DNA of 64,000 bases from Arabidopsis thaliana (GCF_000001735.4 NC_003070.9:29435971-29499970), one strand, 5' to 3'. Positions 14,212-28,968 are shown, counted from the first letter of the stretch. Numbers and translations: made by a program. The notes: generated by a model not told the origin, from the sequence alone.

Positions 14212-14720
14212 TCTCTCTCTCATTTCCCAATTTGTACAATCTTCACATTTTTACCTCTCTCTCTCTGAAAAAAAGAAAACAGCTAATTCATTTATTTCTC
14301 AACCAGAGCAATGACTTGAGCCCCAAGAAGACAGACTCAACACTGTCAAACTTAAAAAGACGGCTCAAGATAAATCTCTTGTCATATTTTGCTCTTTTTC
14401 TGACGGAATATATATAAAAATTTGAGCTATTCATATTCTTTTTTACTCATTTATTTTATTTCTAATAATTTCAATTTTTTGCTACATGATTCGTATTCAA
14501 GCTTTTTCATATATCTTTTTTCTCCTTTATATCCACTTTTTTTCTTGGGAGTTTCAATATGGATATGTACTCATAATTTATAAGATCCAAGTGAGAAGAA
14601 CACTATAGATTATTGCAACTTGTAAGTACATCTTTTAAAATTGTCATTAAAGCCAGCCCAAATGATAGTGGAAACAAACAGGCCTTTTCTAATGGGCCTA
14701 TTTGGATACGGAAAGCCCAA
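14212..14720. other. Convergent 3' flanks
   Basis: The 509 bp between the stop codons of the RRM gene (+) and UGT85A4 (-). T-rich and AT-rich, so it probably holds both 3' UTRs and poly(A) sites. No further gene seen. Confidence 0.7.
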
Positions 14721-16253
14721 TTAGGTCGATCTAATCGTGTGACATGTAAGGACTTTATTAACCACCGTTTCAAAATTCACGTACGATGATCCCAACGGTG
14801 GCGCCGAAGCTTCTTCCGCCAAGCGCCGCCACTCCACCACCTTCTCTCTTAACCTCTTTCCCTTCTCTCCGTCCATGAGCTCTTTAACCACCGTCTCCAC
14901 TCTCTCCCTCTTCACCTCCTCGCCGATCTCCATCCCAATCCCCCAATCCTCGCAACAGAACTTTCGATTCGTCAACTGATCAGCAAAAAATGGCCAACAG
15001 ATCATCGGAACACCGGCGTACAAACTCTCCAACGTCGAATTCCATCCACAGTGAGTCAAAAATCCTCCAATCGCCGGATGCGAAAGTACCTTCTCCTGAG
15101 AACACCATCCTTTAATTAACATTCCTCGATTCTTCGTCTCCGATAAAAACTCCGCCGGAAGAATCGAATCATCTCCGTCGACCATACCAGATCTCACCAC
15201 CCAGAGAAACTCTTTCCCGCTCCTCGCTAAACCCCAAGCGAACTCTAAGATCTGCTCACTAGTCAAAACCGTTAGACTCCCGAAGTTGACGTAAATCACA
15301 GCTTTCTCAGCTTTAGTATCTAGCCAATCCAAAGACTCCGTCTCTTCTTCCCAGAGATTCAATCCTAGCTTTCTGATTTCGCTGTTCTTATCGATTTCGC
15401 GATTCTCCAGAATCTGGAACGGTCCAACGGAGTAGATCTGAGGGAGAAGAGATCGCAGAGATAAGAGAACGTTATGCTCGAGTTTTTCGAAAGTGTTGAT
15501 GAAGATCGCAGAAGCTCTTTTGATTCTTCCGGTTACATGAAGGATGAAACTAATCATCGGATCTTGAGGATTCGTCGTGGTGACGAAATCTGGAAAATCC
15601 TTAAGCTTAATCTTCTTCATCGACGGTATCCAATCAATCTCCGTCTCTAAATGCTTCTTCAAGTCACTCGAATCTGATGGAATTCGAAATTGTTAATTGA
15701 GAATTTTTCAGTTGATGATCTTCAATCGATTCGTACCTTTGAGGGGAATTATCTCTTTCTCGATGAGTTTTTGGTAATGGAGATACAAGATTAAAGCAGT
15801 AGCACTGTTGGTCCAGAGGAGAACTACCGGAATTTTAAGCTCCTCCGCTGCGTCAATTGTGAAGCTCATTGAAGCGTCGGAGATGATACAGCTAACCGGT
15901 GGTATATCAGAACCGGAGTTTAACCGGAGGATGAGGTCTTTGAATGGAGCTAAACAGTTGTTTATTGTGGAGTCAATAAGCTTGAGCATGTCTTGCTTAG
16001 CGTCGACGTCTGTCCAAGGAAGACCGTCGGGGATAGTCTCGAAGCGAAACGAGGGGAGACCGTTGAGAGCGTGAGGGCCACGTGATTGGAGGATACGGCG
16101 GTGGTTGTAGTCGGTGTTGACGAAAGTGACGTGGAAGCCTCTAGCGTGGAGGAGCTTGGCTAGTTTCAGCATTGGGTTGATGTGGCCTTGTGCTGGATAA
16201 GGTATGCACATTGCGTGAGGTTTCTGTGAGCTAGAACCGCCATGTTGTTCCAT
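14721..16253 (-). CDS. UGT85A4: UDP-glycosyltransferase, family 85A, 489 aa
   Basis: Two exons: 15737-16253 and 14721-15673, with a 63-bp GT-AG intron splitting the codon for Asp173. The product is a family-1 glycosyltransferase, which moves sugar from a UDP-sugar to a small molecule in the cytosol. The N-terminal acceptor domain has the catalytic His24 in the YPAQGHINP motif and the partner Asp126 in SDAS. The 44-residue PSPG donor-binding box runs from Trp362 to Gln405 and contains HCGWNS and ends in ADQ; a final Gln is typical of UDP-glucose users. Length matches the UGT85 group. The intron position is the one typical of UGT85 genes. The acceptor of this member is unknown to me. A TATA-like motif at 16416-16425 implies a 5' UTR of roughly 130 nt. 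Divergent from JMJ21. Confidence 0.96.
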
Positions 16254-16852
16254 CCTTTTGACGATGACGATGATGATGATGATGGATTCCGCAACGTTGA
16301 GTCACTCAACTTGAGTGTATCGTCCCATAATTGATAGTGGAAGAAGAGAGAGTGATACTTTGGAACCTCTTGGTATAGTTTTGGATGAGGAGGAAGAATA
16401 CTTGTCGGTTTGTGATTATATAATAGCCGCCATAAGGCTCGTTTCAAAAAAAAAAAAAAAAAATTGCCGCCTTAAGGCCCATAATTGAAAGACTACGTGT
16501 CGTTTTAGTTATCTGCGTCGTAAGGCCCATAATTTAGAACGTCGTCGTTTTATTTATTGAGGTTCCCGAGTTTTGCGTTTCCTCTTTTTATCCTTTTAGA
16601 AACGATTTGCGTAAGCTAAACGCGAGGTTCTTATCAGATTCTATCGTTGAAACGACGCCGTAACTTAATTCGATATCGTTAACGCGTACAACGTGCGCCA
16701 AAGCATTTACGCGCACTCGGTGACGAAACGAGGACTCGGATCATCACGCGCCACCGCGTGGAGAAAAAGCTTGAGTTTTCAAAATTCCAGGTAGTAAAAA
16801 AGCAATCAGATCGCAGAGAGAGAAATCGAAATTCCATTGAAGCTTATAGCCA
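16254..16852. promoter_or_regulatory. Bidirectional promoter, UGT85A4 / JMJ21
   Basis: The 599 bp between the two start codons serves both genes. It contains a direct repeat of about 48 bp: the block TAAGGCCCATAATT occurs at 16473-16486 and 16521-16534, each followed by a CGTCG/GTGTCG-TTTTA block. GGCCCA is the site II element bound by TCP factors (established for plant housekeeping promoters). A poly-A tract lies at 16446-16463. The right half is CG-rich for this region (ACGACG, CGCG), as is usual for constitutive Arabidopsis promoters. Confidence 0.7.
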
Positions 16853-19800
16853 ATGACGACGTTAGGACAAAGAGATCGCCGACCAGATGCTCTCGGTAGT
16901 CTCAGTGTTCTACCAGATGAGACCATCTGTGTTCTTCTCGAATACCTTGCTCCCCGAGATATTGCTCACCTCGCTTGTGTCAGCAGGTTTTCTATAATTC
17001 TCTTCCTAAGATTAACTTATTGATCGAATTAACATCAAAGAATTGATCAAAACTAGAGTCTAACTAGATCAATTCGAATTCTTAGCAAGTCAGGATTTTG
17101 GTCTTATTATGAACAGATGAGGATTTTGTTGAGGCATTGTTTGTGATTAATCTGTTATGTGTATATGTTTGATGTACAGTGTGATGTATATTCTATGTAA
17201 TGAAGAACCATTGTGGATGAGTTTGTGTCTCAGAAGAGCAAAAGGTCCTCTTGAATACAAAGGTTCTTGGAAAAAAACAACATTGCATCTGTAAGTACTT
17301 TGAAATTACCATGTTCAATGATACATACAAATTGTCTTTAGATATGTGACTTTTGCTTTGCTTATCTTTAAATTGTAATGACTGATTGGTTTTCTGATAT
17401 ACAGAGAAGGAGTTACTCAAGAAAATGACGCATACAGAAAATGTTTTCATTTTGATGGTAGATACTTGGTTTATTCCATACTCTTATGATATGATCGTTT
17501 TTTTTTTTTGCTCACTTACTCTGCGCTTTTACAGGATTCATGTCGTTGTACTTGTATAAACGATTCTATAGGTGTAATACATCTCTTGACGGGTTCTCTT
17601 TTGATAATGGGAATGTGGAACGTAGGAGAAATATCTCCTTGGATGAGTTTTCTAAGGAATACGACGCCAAGAAACCTGTAAAGTTCCAATCTTTGCTAGT
17701 ACATGAGATTTTGATCTGTTAAAACATTTTCAGATATGTGATGTTGTTCCTGTCTATGATTTAGGTTTTGCTTTCTGGCCTTGCTGATTCTTGGCCAGCC
17801 AGTAATACGTGGACTATCGACCAACTCTCAGAGAAATATGGTGAAGTCCCGTTTAGAATATCTCAGAGGAGCCCCAACAAAATTTCCATGAAGTTCAAGG
17901 ATTACATCGCATATATGAAAACTCAGCGGGATGAAGATCCTCTATACGTTTTCGATGACAAGGTACGAGAAACAGTTTTGTCATTTATATTAGACTTCAT
18001 TCACGTCAGTGATAGAGTTGTAGTAGTACCGAAACTTTGTGGTGAGAATATTTGAAGGATTCAACATTTCATGTAGTTTGGAGAAGCTGCTCCAGAATTA
18101 TTGAAAGACTATAGTGTGCCCCATTTGTTTCAAGAAGATTGGTTTGAGATCTTAGACAAGGAAAGTCGTCCTCCATACAGATGGCTTATAGTTGGTCCGG
18201 AGAGGTCTGGTGCATCTTGGCATGTTGACCCAGCTCTTACCAGCGCCTGGAACACCCTGCTTTGCGGTCGGAAAAGGTAGACACCTTTATGGACAAAAAT
18301 ACAAATAATTTTTCTTCCTTTCCTGCAATATTATTCTCATTCTGATGATGATGTCATAATGTTTTAAATAGGTGGGCATTGTATCCCCCTGGAAAAGTGC
18401 CTCTAGGTGTTACAGTCCATGTCAATGAAGATGATGGTGATGTCAGCATTGATACACCCTCATCTCTGCAGGTATATTGCTAAACTGTTTAAGCACTGCC
18501 ATTTTGATTCGTCTTTACTGTATCCCTCTTAATGTTTTCAATCCCTGTACAGTGGTGGCTAGACTATTATCCCCTTCTTGCGGACGAAGACAAACCGATT
18601 GAGTGCACACTACTACCTGGCGAAACGATTTATGTTCCAAGTGGTTGGTGGCACTGTATCCTTAATCTTGAACCAACAGTGGCTGTTACCCAGAATTTTG
18701 TGAACAAAGAAAACTTTGGGTTCGTGTGCTTGGATATGGCGCCTGGTTACCATCACAAAGGAGTTTGCCGTGCTGGGCTTCTTGCTCTTGATGATGAAAA
18801 TTCTGAAGATTTGGAAGAAGAAACACACGATGAAGAAGATAATACTTTGAGCTATTCAGACCTTACCAGGAAAGAGAAGAGGACACGGATGAATGGAGGT
18901 GGAGAGACTGAAAACCGCGAAGAGGATGTGAATGGAGTATCGAAGAGATATAATATGTGGAAGAATGGATTTTCATATGATATCGATTTCCTCGCTTCAT
19001 TTCTTGATAAAGAAAGAGATCATTACAATTTCCCATGGTCAATGGGGAACTCTGTAGGCCAACGAGAAATGAGAGCCTGGCTATCCAAGCTTTGGGTTCT
19101 GAAGCCTGAGATGAGAGAACTAATATGGAAGGTGAATCCTACTATTTGAATCTGTACTCTTTTGTTTATAGCTTTATAAGTATCTCTCAAAATCATCAAT
19201 TCTTAGAACTTTCGCTTTGGTTTCCATGTTAGGGAGCATGCATTGCTTTAAATGCTGAGAAATGGTTGCGATGCCTAGAGGAAGTATGTACTTTCCACAA
19301 CTTGCCGTTGGTTACCGAAGATGAAAAGCTTCCAGTTGGAACTGGCAGCAACCCTGTGAGTTTATTGTCTCTTTTAGAATACCGTCGCAGAAAAGTTCTT
19401 CACTATTCCTAATTACTTCATCTATTTGCTCTGACTTCGCTTATTTTTGCTGTAAGGTTTATCTGTTGTCTGACTATGCGATCAAACTGTTTGTTGAAGG
19501 AGGGCTAGAACAATCTATGTACGGTCTTGGTACTGAGGCAAGTTTTCTTTATATAATAATTTAGCAATATGTGCAATCATTATGATTGTAACTCTATGTC
19601 TTCTTTTCTGCAGCTTGAGTTTTATGACATTCTTGGCCGGGCTGATTCTCCTTTGAAAACACATATTCCTGAAGTTCTAGCAAGCGGGATTCTTTTCTTC
19701 GAAAAAGGATCTTACAAAGTTGTCCCTTGGGATGGCAAGAGAATCCCAGATATTATCTCTAGCTCCAGTTTCGATTTTGATGCATCCATGTTAAACAGCG

Positions 19801-21148
19801 AATTCCCATTTGGTATTTGGAATAAAACGCTACGTGAACATAAAAACCAGGGGAAGCCAGCACCCGATTCTTTTGGTTCATTGAGTTCACATGTTTGGCC
19901 ATATATTATAACCAAAAGATGCAAAGGGAAGATTTTTGCCCAACTGTGAGTTTTCTTTTCCTCTTTTTTTATTTAGCATGACTCATCTTTAAAGCCAGAT
20001 GTATGATCTCTAATTTGAAACTGTTGTTGCAGAAGAGATGATCTAACCTGGAACGACGCTCAGAACCTGGCTTTCTTTCTCGGACAACAACTACGCAACC
20101 TTCATCTACTTCCATATCCACCGGTCACACGTCCGGAGTTGTTGAATGTGAATGCTGTTCATGAGGAGTTGAACATTCCAGCAGAATGGAAAGTTTTTGT
20201 CGATGCTCTGTGCCAAAAGAAGAAGGACGTCACTAGTCGTCTGGAAAACTGGTAAGTTTGAAATTTCTGAAATATGACTTTGTTTCCATTTGCTTTGCTC
20301 TTGATAAAAGCTTACTCACGGTAATTGTTTTGTTTGAACCTCTCAGGGGAAATCCGATACCTCGGGCTCTGATGACCAAGATAGACGAATACATTCCCGA
20401 TGACTTTTTTGTAGATTTACTCCACGTCTTCAAGGTTGCTTCTCTTATCTTTCTCTTCTTCTTTTTTTCCAGAAACCATTCGAATTAACATAATCTATTT
20501 CTGGTATCACAGGAGACAAATGGTGGAGATGAAATCAAGCCCTGCACCTGGATACACTCAGACGTAATGGATGACAACATTCACATGGAACCATACGCAG
20601 ATGATTCAGTTGATGGTCAACACAACTCATGGCGTCCCAGTCATATTCTTGACTTCAGCGATTTAACCATAGGTAAGTCTTATCTACGAGATATCTCCCA
20701 AATTCATAATCCAAATGCCGAAATTTCTGAAAGAGTTGAGGAAATTGCAGGAGATCCCATCTGCGACTTGATACCAATATACTTGGACGTCTTTAGAGGA
20801 GACGCTGATCTTCTTAAGAAGCTTCTAGAAAATTATGGACTTCCATTAATCAGAAGTAGATCTTCAGAGAACGGAACAACAAAAACAGCAGACAGTACGA
20901 GGAAGAAAGTATTGTCTCCATCCTACCGTACAATGTAAGTAGTAAACTGTCGTAAACATGGTTAAGAATAGCCTTAAAGCCTTTTTTATGTTGTTTAAGT
21001 AACTGTGATTGTTGGTTTCAGGTGTTACTGTATATTACATGAAGAAAATGTGTTGGGTTCAATATTCAGTATTTGGGACGAACTTCGGACTGCTGAATCA
21101 TGGGAACAAGTTGAGCAAACTGTTTGGAGTCTACTTAACACCTACTAA
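16853..21148 (+). CDS. JMJ21: F-box / JmjC / aminoglycoside-phosphotransferase-like protein, 943 aa
   Basis: Sixteen coding exons: 16853-16986, 17180-17290, 17405-17457, 17535-17677, 17765-17962, 18077-18276, 18372-18471, 18553-19131, 19233-19355, 19457-19537, 19614-19945, 20033-20251, 20347-20434, 20513-20672, 20751-20934 and 21022-21148. They total 2832 nt. An F-box lies near residues 15-60 (LPDETICVLLEYL). A JmjC domain follows, with Fe(II) ligands His262, Asp264 and His347 all present, so oxygenase activity is plausible. It falls in the JMJD6-like group (inference). The C-terminal third resembles aminoglycoside phosphotransferase/kinase-like folds: HSD at 802-804 with Asn809, then Asp834/Asp837 and the GDP at 841-843. 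Intron 10 has a GC donor (19538-19539). The 78-nt intron 20673-20750 is in frame and free of stops; retaining it would give 969 aa. F-box proteins normally recruit targets to SCF ubiquitin ligases. Confidence 0.94.
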
Positions 21149-21486
21149 TTTATGTTTTTTTTCCGTTTAAAATGTTTCTTTATTTGTGTTGTTGTTGTAT
21201 CTAGCAAATTGCAGAAAAATAATTATGTTTCACCTTGACACACAGAACTATCATTCATTCAGAAGTTATATAACGTGACTAGATATTATGTTTCTGTTTA
21301 TATATACATCTTCCATGCATATGTATAAAAATGTCTAACAGAACATTTTTGTAATCAAAGACAAATGTTTTCACACTCTAATTATACATTTTAGTGAACA
21401 ATTATATTCACGTCTGTGTATCATCAATGTGTAGTAGTATCAGCAGGCTTCAGAAACATGAAATCTTTGGTTTTTGATACAATTGT
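21149..21486. other. Convergent 3' flanks of JMJ21 and SNRK2.8
   Basis: 338 bp between the two stop codons. AT-rich, with several AATTAT/AATAAT-like poly(A) signals on both strands. No gene seen. Confidence 0.7.
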
Positions 21487-22939
21487 TCACAAAGGGGAAA
21501 GGAGATCAGCGGTATCGATGTCGTCGAAATCTGTGTCCAAGTCATCGAGATCCATACTGCTACTTCCAATGGCACCATTACTGCTTCCACCAGAGCCACC
21601 AGCACCTGCGAGTCCAGTAGCTACGGTGATAGGTTTCCGAGCTTCTTCAATGATCCACACTATCTCTTCTACTGTCTGAGTCGATGGACCATTCATCATC
21701 AATGATCCTTCATACATCTCTACCGGCAAGTTCTTGAGAAACCAAGAATGATTCTTTATCTCCTCTATTGTTATTCTCTGTTACAATCAAATCTTAATTA
21801 GAATAAAAATCTAAAAGTCGAAATCGAAAGAGAACATTGTTTACCTTTTCAGGGTTGGCAACGAATATCCGAGAGAGAAGATGTCTGCATTCATCCGAAA
21901 CTCGAACATAATCAGGAATAGCATACTGAGCTTTGAGAATCCGACCGATCGTCTTCCGAAAATCTTTAGGATCAGAAGGATCTTCAAAAGGATAAGCACC
22001 AACAAGCATAACATACAAAGTGACTCCACAAGACCAAACATCAGCGATTTTGCCGTCATACTCTTTCGTGGAGAGCACTTCAGGTGCAATGTAAGCAGGT
22101 GTTCCTACTGTTGTCTTTGGTTGCGAATGAAGAACTCCTGATTTTGAATATCCAAAGTCGCAAATCTTTACACGTGGCGCTTCGCTTCCATCAAGTAACG
22201 TGTTCTCTAGCTTTAAATCTCTATGGCATATTTGCTTCATTTTCCAACATAAAAAAAAACAAACACTCTTAATTCTTTTGTTTACAAGAAAAGAAAAAAA
22301 AAACGTTTTTGATTAAGTTAGAATGTTATGTTTCTTACAAGACTGTGACAGTAATTAACTCCTGATATAAGCTGCTGAAAGAAAAACCTTGCCTGAAAAA
22401 TGTTTCTTACAAGACTTTTAGGTTCTTTCTCTTTTTAAAACAAATGTTTATTTAGATAATAATGACAGAATTGATAAAATTAAACCTCGTCTTCACTGAA
22501 TCTTCCGGCGCTGCAGATTCTTCCGAACAGTTCTCCTCCGGCGGCGTATTCCATTACTAACGCCAAATGTGTTGCCGTCAATAAAACCTATGTTTTCACA
22601 CAATTATCAATTTGATAGATAAAGTAACATCAAAAGAGAAGACATTGTTGTATTATACCTCCTTGAATCTTATTATATTGGGATGGATCAGCGACCTATG
22701 GTTCATGATTTCTCTTTGTACATGTTCATCAATCTTCATAAACATCAACAAATAAACAAAATCAGACAAAAGTGATAGAAACAAAAATTTCTTGAATTAG
22801 GTGCAAGAGAGTTAGAGACCTTTTGGCCTCGCTCGATGAACTTAACAGCGAAAAGCTCTTTGGAAAATTTGTCACGAACAAGCTTTGCTACTCCGAAGTT
22901 ACCAGACCCAATATCCTTCACTATTTCGTACCTCTCCAT
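21487..22939 (-). CDS. SNRK2.8: SNF1-related protein kinase 2.8, 343 aa
   Basis: Six coding exons: 22820-22939, 22659-22733, 22486-22587, 22339-22392, 21845-22234 and 21487-21777, total 1032 nt. The kinase domain is complete: glycine loop GSGNFG (11-16), Lys33 in AVKF, HRD with catalytic Asp123, DFG at 143-145, and an activation segment ending GTPAYIAPE. Ser154 in the HSQPKT segment matches the activating serine of SnRK2s. After the kinase come the SnRK2-specific helix ([11 protein letters not shown]) and an Asp-rich tail ([14 protein letters not shown]). Osmotic-stress-activated Ser/Thr kinase, subclass II by its tail (family knowledge). A pyrimidine tract and AG at 22951-22952 suggest that a 5'-UTR intron ends just before the ATG. 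Confidence 0.97.
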
Positions 22940-25912
22940 GATTCTACAAACTGCAACACAAAAAAAAAAAACAGAGCTGCTCTGTTTCTTTATATATGCT
23001 CTGTTCTCTCAAAAGTCAAATCAAATAAAACAGATTATCACTTTTCGGAGATGAAACCAAAGACACATGTGTGTGTATGAGGATTGGTAGTACGTAAATA
23101 AGAGGAAACAAGACAGAGCTCCTCTGTTCTTGTTCATAAGACAGAAGAACCAATAAAATTATTTGAAGAGATAACTTCAATAAAAAGGAACCAACTATTT
23201 TTGGAAGTTTATGGGAAATAAAACTTTTACCGGAATTATAGGAAGTGATGTAATAACAATAATAATAATAATAAAAAGGGATTAAGGTGGATCGCACATT
23301 TTCGGATTTGATCTTCTTGGGAAGCTGCTTTGCTTTTGGAACAGAGTCACTGCTTTTGACTCTGTTTGTGTGTTTGTGAGAGGAGCTATCGCTGCAGTAT
23401 TTGATATGTGGTGGGAATTTTTAAACATATTACATCAAAAACTTATTGCAAAACAATTATATAAAGGGAAAAGTATGAGAGACATTTAACGAATGTCGTG
23501 TTGTGGGGTTTCTTCTACTACATATGTGGTTGATTTCGACCTCGTATAAATTGTTTTTAATACTTATGGTAAATTTAAAGAATTCGGAATCTTAGTGACA
23601 AAGGAAATATTTTCGTTATCTTCTGAAATAATAGGATAAAACTGGATTATTGTCTAATGTCAACGAACGAAGATAACACTGAGGAAAAGTGTCTTCGTCA
23701 AATCGTTAACGGTTCATCTATCGAAATTCGACCTTATTTAATCGCATTACTCCAAATAGTAAAGATTGGTAAAAAAAATTTATCAACTTAAGGACTAAAC
23801 GAAACTAAGTACAGAAAACATTTTAGTAGTAACAAAGTTCATGGTTTTATTCTTTAGAGGGATTTGATTGGCTTCCATAAGAGAATGAACTAATGATTGT
23901 TTCGTTGGAAGAAGTTTAAAGTAACTTGATCGTTGGTATTTGAGAAGTATTTTATGTATAATCCTAAAGACTTCAACAAAAATAAATAAAATATTATCCT
24001 AAAGTTAATTGTCAGAAACTTATAATAAAATTGTAAGATCTTTTGTTGTCGACAGTCGACGACAAATAAGATAATGCGTTTGTTGTTATTATCATAACTT
24101 ATACCGTAAGTTATCAATATGAATCATATGATTTACAAGATAGACTCATCATAGTCATAGATCACATCGAGACGGAAGTTTTTTTAAGTTAAGAATGAAA
24201 AAGAAGGGAAGATAATTAAAATTATTGGCAGGGGAGCCTCGGAGATATCCCACATATGCTCAATTGTTGGGCTTCCAAACCTCTTATTTTATGTTGACTT
24301 GAGCATGCACCAACATGCATTAATATAAGTGTCATCGTATAAGTTATTAATGTCACGTCTCATCCGTCAAAAACACACAATTGTCAATCGTCCATATCTC
24401 TGCTAGGTATGATCAAACCCGACCACTCGTAAATCCATGTTATGAACTCAGATAATGTTATCTCTGTTAATATTTCTTGAATGTCCCAAAATTTAAGGGG
24501 GATGGCAATTAGGGAATGAACACTTCGATATGGTTCAAACCTTACGTTTCGCATCGATTCATGCTCTCGTCCCTATCTCCCCCACACCCAACACGTCGGA
24601 GCAAATCATCTGGTGTATTAACACTTTCATGAAGATTGGTCTCTATACAAGTAGAGAATCGTATATAAATAGTCATAGAGATAAGAAAGCTAATTAGATA
24701 AGGATCATCATTATCTAAATGACTAATTATAATTAGGAGTTATCTCAATACTTATCAAAAACTTTTGATCTACTTGCGTACGCTATATAGCTAGATTAAC
24801 CACAAATCTTTTTCGAACATATCCGAATTTTCGCCTTTTTTATATGACGGTTTTTTCTAACGTATGATCTTTAGATATATCATGACTATACGTTCAATGA
24901 ATACATGTTATTGTATAGTTAATATTTATGCTAGAAAAGTATAGAGTAATCTTATTATTTCATTGAATGTAAAACATAATCATCAAGAAAACTAATGCAA
25001 ATAAAACAAATTAACAAAAAGGAGTAAGATAGGAAAAAACATAATCATGGATTAGGATAACTGGATAAGCATTGGATTAAGCAAAACGGAAAAAGGAAAA
25101 ACAAATATTGTAGTATTTTAATAAATTACTTCAGTACAAATACAACCACATAATTAAGAACATAATGATTTTAAAAAGCTCGTAAGAATCGCCTACGTAC
25201 TTAGTTGAATGTTTGAAGATTTGAAGAATAGACAACCTCCGAAGTATTTAAATTTTGAAAGAAGAAAAAAAAAACCGTTTGAGCAATCACAAAAATGTGA
25301 AAGCTGAGTTGGAGAAGAAAGGGTCCATTGGATCCCCTGACATGCTCACAACACACATGTGTCCCTCTGAGCTGTCTCCATTTTTGTTAACCCAACTTGC
25401 TTCCATTATTGTATCAATCTCACAACTCCAATTTCTTTTCACAATTAGTAAATAACTATATTAACAAATCTACAAAAAACTAGCCCCTATTTTAACCACT
25501 AGACCCAAAATTTTATAATTCCTTAAGGTGCCTATACTAATAGTAGCAAAATCACATTACCAATTATTTTGTTAATTGACCAAATTTTATCCAATAATCA
25601 CATTACCAATTTTTCTAAAAGTGTATTTATGTTGTTCTTAATTTGAGGTGAAAAAAAATCCCCCTTTAAAAAGCAGGACCGGCCACAAATCCAACGGCCC
25701 AGATTAGATCTTGGTTCCAAATTTCACTCTTTTCCTCTAAAACGCATTTATCACTTTCCCTCATTAAACACAAAAACTCATTCATCGTCCTCTCTCGCTT
25801 GACCTACAACACCCGATTCTCTAATCGAAACCGTTTCTCTCTTTTTGATCAGATCTCAGATCTTTCCCTCTTTGATTCTTCTTCCTTAGATCGATTCTCT
25901 CTAGAAACAACA
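22940..25912. other. Intergenic DNA between divergent SNRK2.8 and GRF2
   Basis: Nearly 3 kb. The left part (to about 23400) should hold the SNRK2.8 5' UTR, its leader intron and promoter; a short (AAT)n run lies at 23255-23272. The right part (from about 25650) holds the GRF2 promoter, with GGCCCA (site II-type) at 25695-25700 and a CT-rich leader up to the ATG. In between I see only AT-rich DNA. Confidence 0.6.
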
Positions 25913-28032
<2,120 letters not shown>

Positions 28033-28968
28033 TCAATGACCTTTGTATTTAGGGCTAGGAAGCGGCACCGTCGTCGGAGATACAGGGAACCCTAATTGAC
28101 CTGACGATGGCGATAAAAGTATGCTCGGTGAGAGTAATCCGTACGGAGATTTAGGCGAACTTGAACATCCAAACAGTGGAGGCGCCGGAATCGATGTCGG
28201 CACCGTCTGCGAAACAGCAGAGGAAGGAGGAGGAGGATGTGGTGGTGGAAAACTGTTATGCTGCGATGGTGGAGCGTTTTCCTGTTGTTGGTACCAACGA
28301 GGTGAGACCAAAGGAGCTAACGGAGATAATCCAGAGAACTCTTTCCGATTCGAATCGATTGCGAACATCGAGTTCTGGAGATACCGCATGTACGAAGAGA
28401 CCGGTGATTCCGCCGCCGCGTGAACCGGTGGTAACGGCGGGAGAGGAGAAAGCGGCGCCGTTGGTCGAAGGTTAAATCCAACGCCAGTCCAGTTTTGATT
28501 CATGTGATGAGAACCTTGAGGGATAAGTGCGTCATTTAGCAAACCAGGAGGACGATTGATAACGTGAACCAAAGGAGGAGGACGGATCCTATGTAGACGC
28601 GAACTCTGTTGAGGTTTAGGGTGATGAATCGGTTGTTGCGGCGGAGCAGAGATCCGTTCATGTGCAGGTGAACCGGTTAGTTTCTGAACAACATCTCTGA
28701 AATCGTTCTTGTTGATATTGTAAACAGGAGGTTGATGTTGATGGAGATTCCCTTGATTGATTTGCAGCGGTGGAGGAGGTGGAAGATCAATTTCACGATT
28801 CGCGACGGAGACGGAGGAGGAAGAGTTCGTCGGTTTTGATATCTTATGAGACAGCTTATTGAGTTGTCTCAGGTAATGATCTCTGTTCGTTGTATTGTTA
28901 CCGGTACTACTCGTTGCAGAGGCGGATACGGCGGAGGAATCGCCGGAGGAGTTACAGCTCTTATCCAT
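28033..28968 (-). CDS. VQ9: VQ-motif protein, 311 aa
   Basis: A single intronless frame. The VQ motif FRDVVQKLTG lies at 90-99 (FxxxVQxLTG). The rest is Ser-, Pro-, Gln- and His-rich and likely disordered. Several Ser-Pro/Thr-Pro sites near the C-terminus (for example SPSILLSPSS) fit MAP-kinase substrates. VQ proteins are nuclear cofactors that bind WRKY transcription factors through this motif. I recognise this one as VQ9, reported as an antagonist of WRKY8 in salt stress (from memory). Length and intronless structure are usual for the family. GC content is raised relative to its surroundings. Confidence 0.94.
   Translation of the reverse strand: MDKSCNSSGDSSAVSASATSSTGNNTTNRDHYLRQLNKLSHKISKPTNSSSSVSVANREIDLPPPPPLQINQGNLHQHQPPVYNINKNDFRDVVQKLTGSPAHERISAPPQQPIHHPKPQQSSRLHRIRPPPLVHVINRPPGLLNDALIPQGSHHMNQNWTGVGFNLRPTAPLSPLPPLPPVHAAAESPVSSYMRYLQNSMFAIDSNRKEFSGLSPLAPLVSPRWYQQQENAPPSQHNSFPPPHPPPPSSAVSQTVPTSIPAPPLFGCSSSPKSPYGLLSPSILLSPSSGQLGFPVSPTTVPLPSPKYKGH

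Noticed and set aside
28121-28475. Plus-strand frames of 100-104 codons
   Set aside because: Antisense to the Ser/Pro-rich VQ9 coding sequence; compositional shadow.
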